DNA of 18,135 nucleotides from Zygnema cylindricum (taxonomy: Eukaryota > Streptophyta > Zygnematophyceae > Zygnematales > Zygnemataceae). Positions 17,250 to 18,135 of this stretch are shown here, piece by piece. A program made the position numbers and the translations under genes. The notes under the pieces are model-generated. The model was given only the letters and a program-made list of their open reading frames with translations, was not told the DNA's origin and ran no database searches. Each line of letters starts with the position of its first letter. Position 1 is the stretch's first letter. The stretch covers positions 436,760 through 454,894 of the forward strand of contig JBBHKE010000793.1 in NCBI GenBank assembly GCA_037447655.1, written 5' to 3'.

Positions 17250-18135
17250 ATAGGTAAATTCGATTCTGTTAATCTTCAAAGAGTCTCCGACCAGATATTT
17301 GTTCCAGCGAAGGTAAAAAGTGACTCGTACAACGTATTGAATAAAATCTGTAAGGGCGGACGAAACTTATGATTTGTAAAAGCGTACGAAAATGTCAGAA
17401 TGATAATTGGATGGCAACCGAAGCGTGAAACAATATCCTCCGTCAAAAGATTTTTTTGCGGCCTCCGGTGGCCTCGCATCCACCCTGGCGGAAGGCACAT
17501 GTCATATGGGACGTGTACCCACCTGGTCGCGCGGTCGTCGTGAAAATTTGTTTACTTCTACACGAGGCACGATATTATTCGTTCAGGCGCTTAAAATTGA
17601 TTTACTCCGAGTCGCTTGTTGCGATCTGGAAGTGTGAGACGATGGCTTATCCGATTATGCATCCGACGGTCCATGTTTACGCTTATAAACGTTGAGAATC
17701 AAATCCCTCATTCAGTAGGCTTGTTTTTTTTACATTTTTTTTGTACGGCAATGTACAAAATAGTACGAATTTCAGTAAACAACGTTGTTTATCCCCTAAT
17801 GCAACCTTACCCTAAATGTTTTGATTCGTCACTTAAAGTTACGTGAAGGTAAAAATGTGCGATACACTGCCAATCATTATTATAGTGGACATCTCTAATT
17901 CAGTCGCGTTTCTGCAAATCATAAAATAATGTGAGCGACACTAACCGAAGAAGTGGACTACAATATGCCACGCTTCCCTGTATTATATTACAATACGGTA
18001 TACTGCTCCGCGCGGAGAGCAAACCGCCGGTACAGGCCGAAACGAGGAGACTCGCGGAGGGTCGAGGAGAGAAACGCCGGCCGCAGGATAACCTCGCGGA
18101 GACTCCCGCGGATGCCGGTTCGACACATTTCGAAT

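Larger units (their letters stand above)
16894..18135. other. Upstream region without a recognisable gene
   Basis: Apart from the two CACGTG boxes and an 8-bp hairpin (17153-17160 with 17172-17179), no coding potential was recognised. Short open frames on both strands lack family motifs. From about 18000 the base composition becomes strongly GC-rich with repeated CGCGGA units, which may mark the start of another gene or element beyond the window. Confidence 0.5.

Noticed and set aside
17407-17846. Overlapping plus-strand open frames upstream of the gene
   Set aside because: Short, mutually overlapping in different frames, with no recognised motif.

Overview
The window looks like nuclear DNA of a land plant. 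The evidence is a long intron-split receptor-kinase gene with GT/AG junctions and plant-type leucine-rich repeats, several remnants of Ty1-copia-type elements with the plant initiator-Met-tRNA primer site, and AT-rich intergenic DNA. Nothing bacterial, organellar or CRISPR-like was seen. The species cannot be fixed from sequence alone; a non-seed plant such as a bryophyte is possible but is only a guess.

One host gene dominates and lies on the minus strand, from about 16589 (start codon) to 3630 (stop). Tracing splice sites and reading phase by hand gives 16 exons. They encode a signal peptide, an LRR N-terminal cap, about 24 leucine-rich repeats, a Cys-pair spacer, one membrane helix, a complete RD-type Ser/Thr kinase and a short C-terminal tail. 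Exon phases join without error from exon 1 to the stop. If the three breaks in exon 1 are discounted, the product is 1098 residues. The kinase most resembles plant LRR-RLK subfamily VIII (family knowledge, not a search). Within the first 400 bases of exon 1 the frame is broken three times: an extra A in an A-run, an AC doubling, and a 5-bp tandem doubling. As written, the start codon therefore reads only 56 residues. The rest of the gene is intact, so this is either a very young pseudogene allele or a patch of sequence error.

Layout from left to right: 1-564, decayed 3' end of a copia-like element (RNase H), followed by a polypurine tract and the start of a 3' LTR at 578. 690-850, a tRNA-like/SINE-like patch read on the minus strand. 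1571-3629, AT-rich intergenic DNA with a ~135-bp direct repeat. 3630-16589, the receptor kinase. Intron 14 carries a ~500-bp TRIM-like element whose two LTRs each hold tRNA-like A and B boxes. Intron 12 carries a polypyrimidine tract. Intron 10 (3 kb) carries a truncated copia element with LTR, primer site, gag-like region and integrase remnants but no reverse transcriptase. 16594-16893 is a polypurine tract (CT-rich in the sense of the gene) that forms the 5' UTR and core promoter, with a TATA box at 16770-16777. 16900-18135 is upstream DNA with two CACGTG boxes, ending in an abruptly GC-rich stretch from about 18000.
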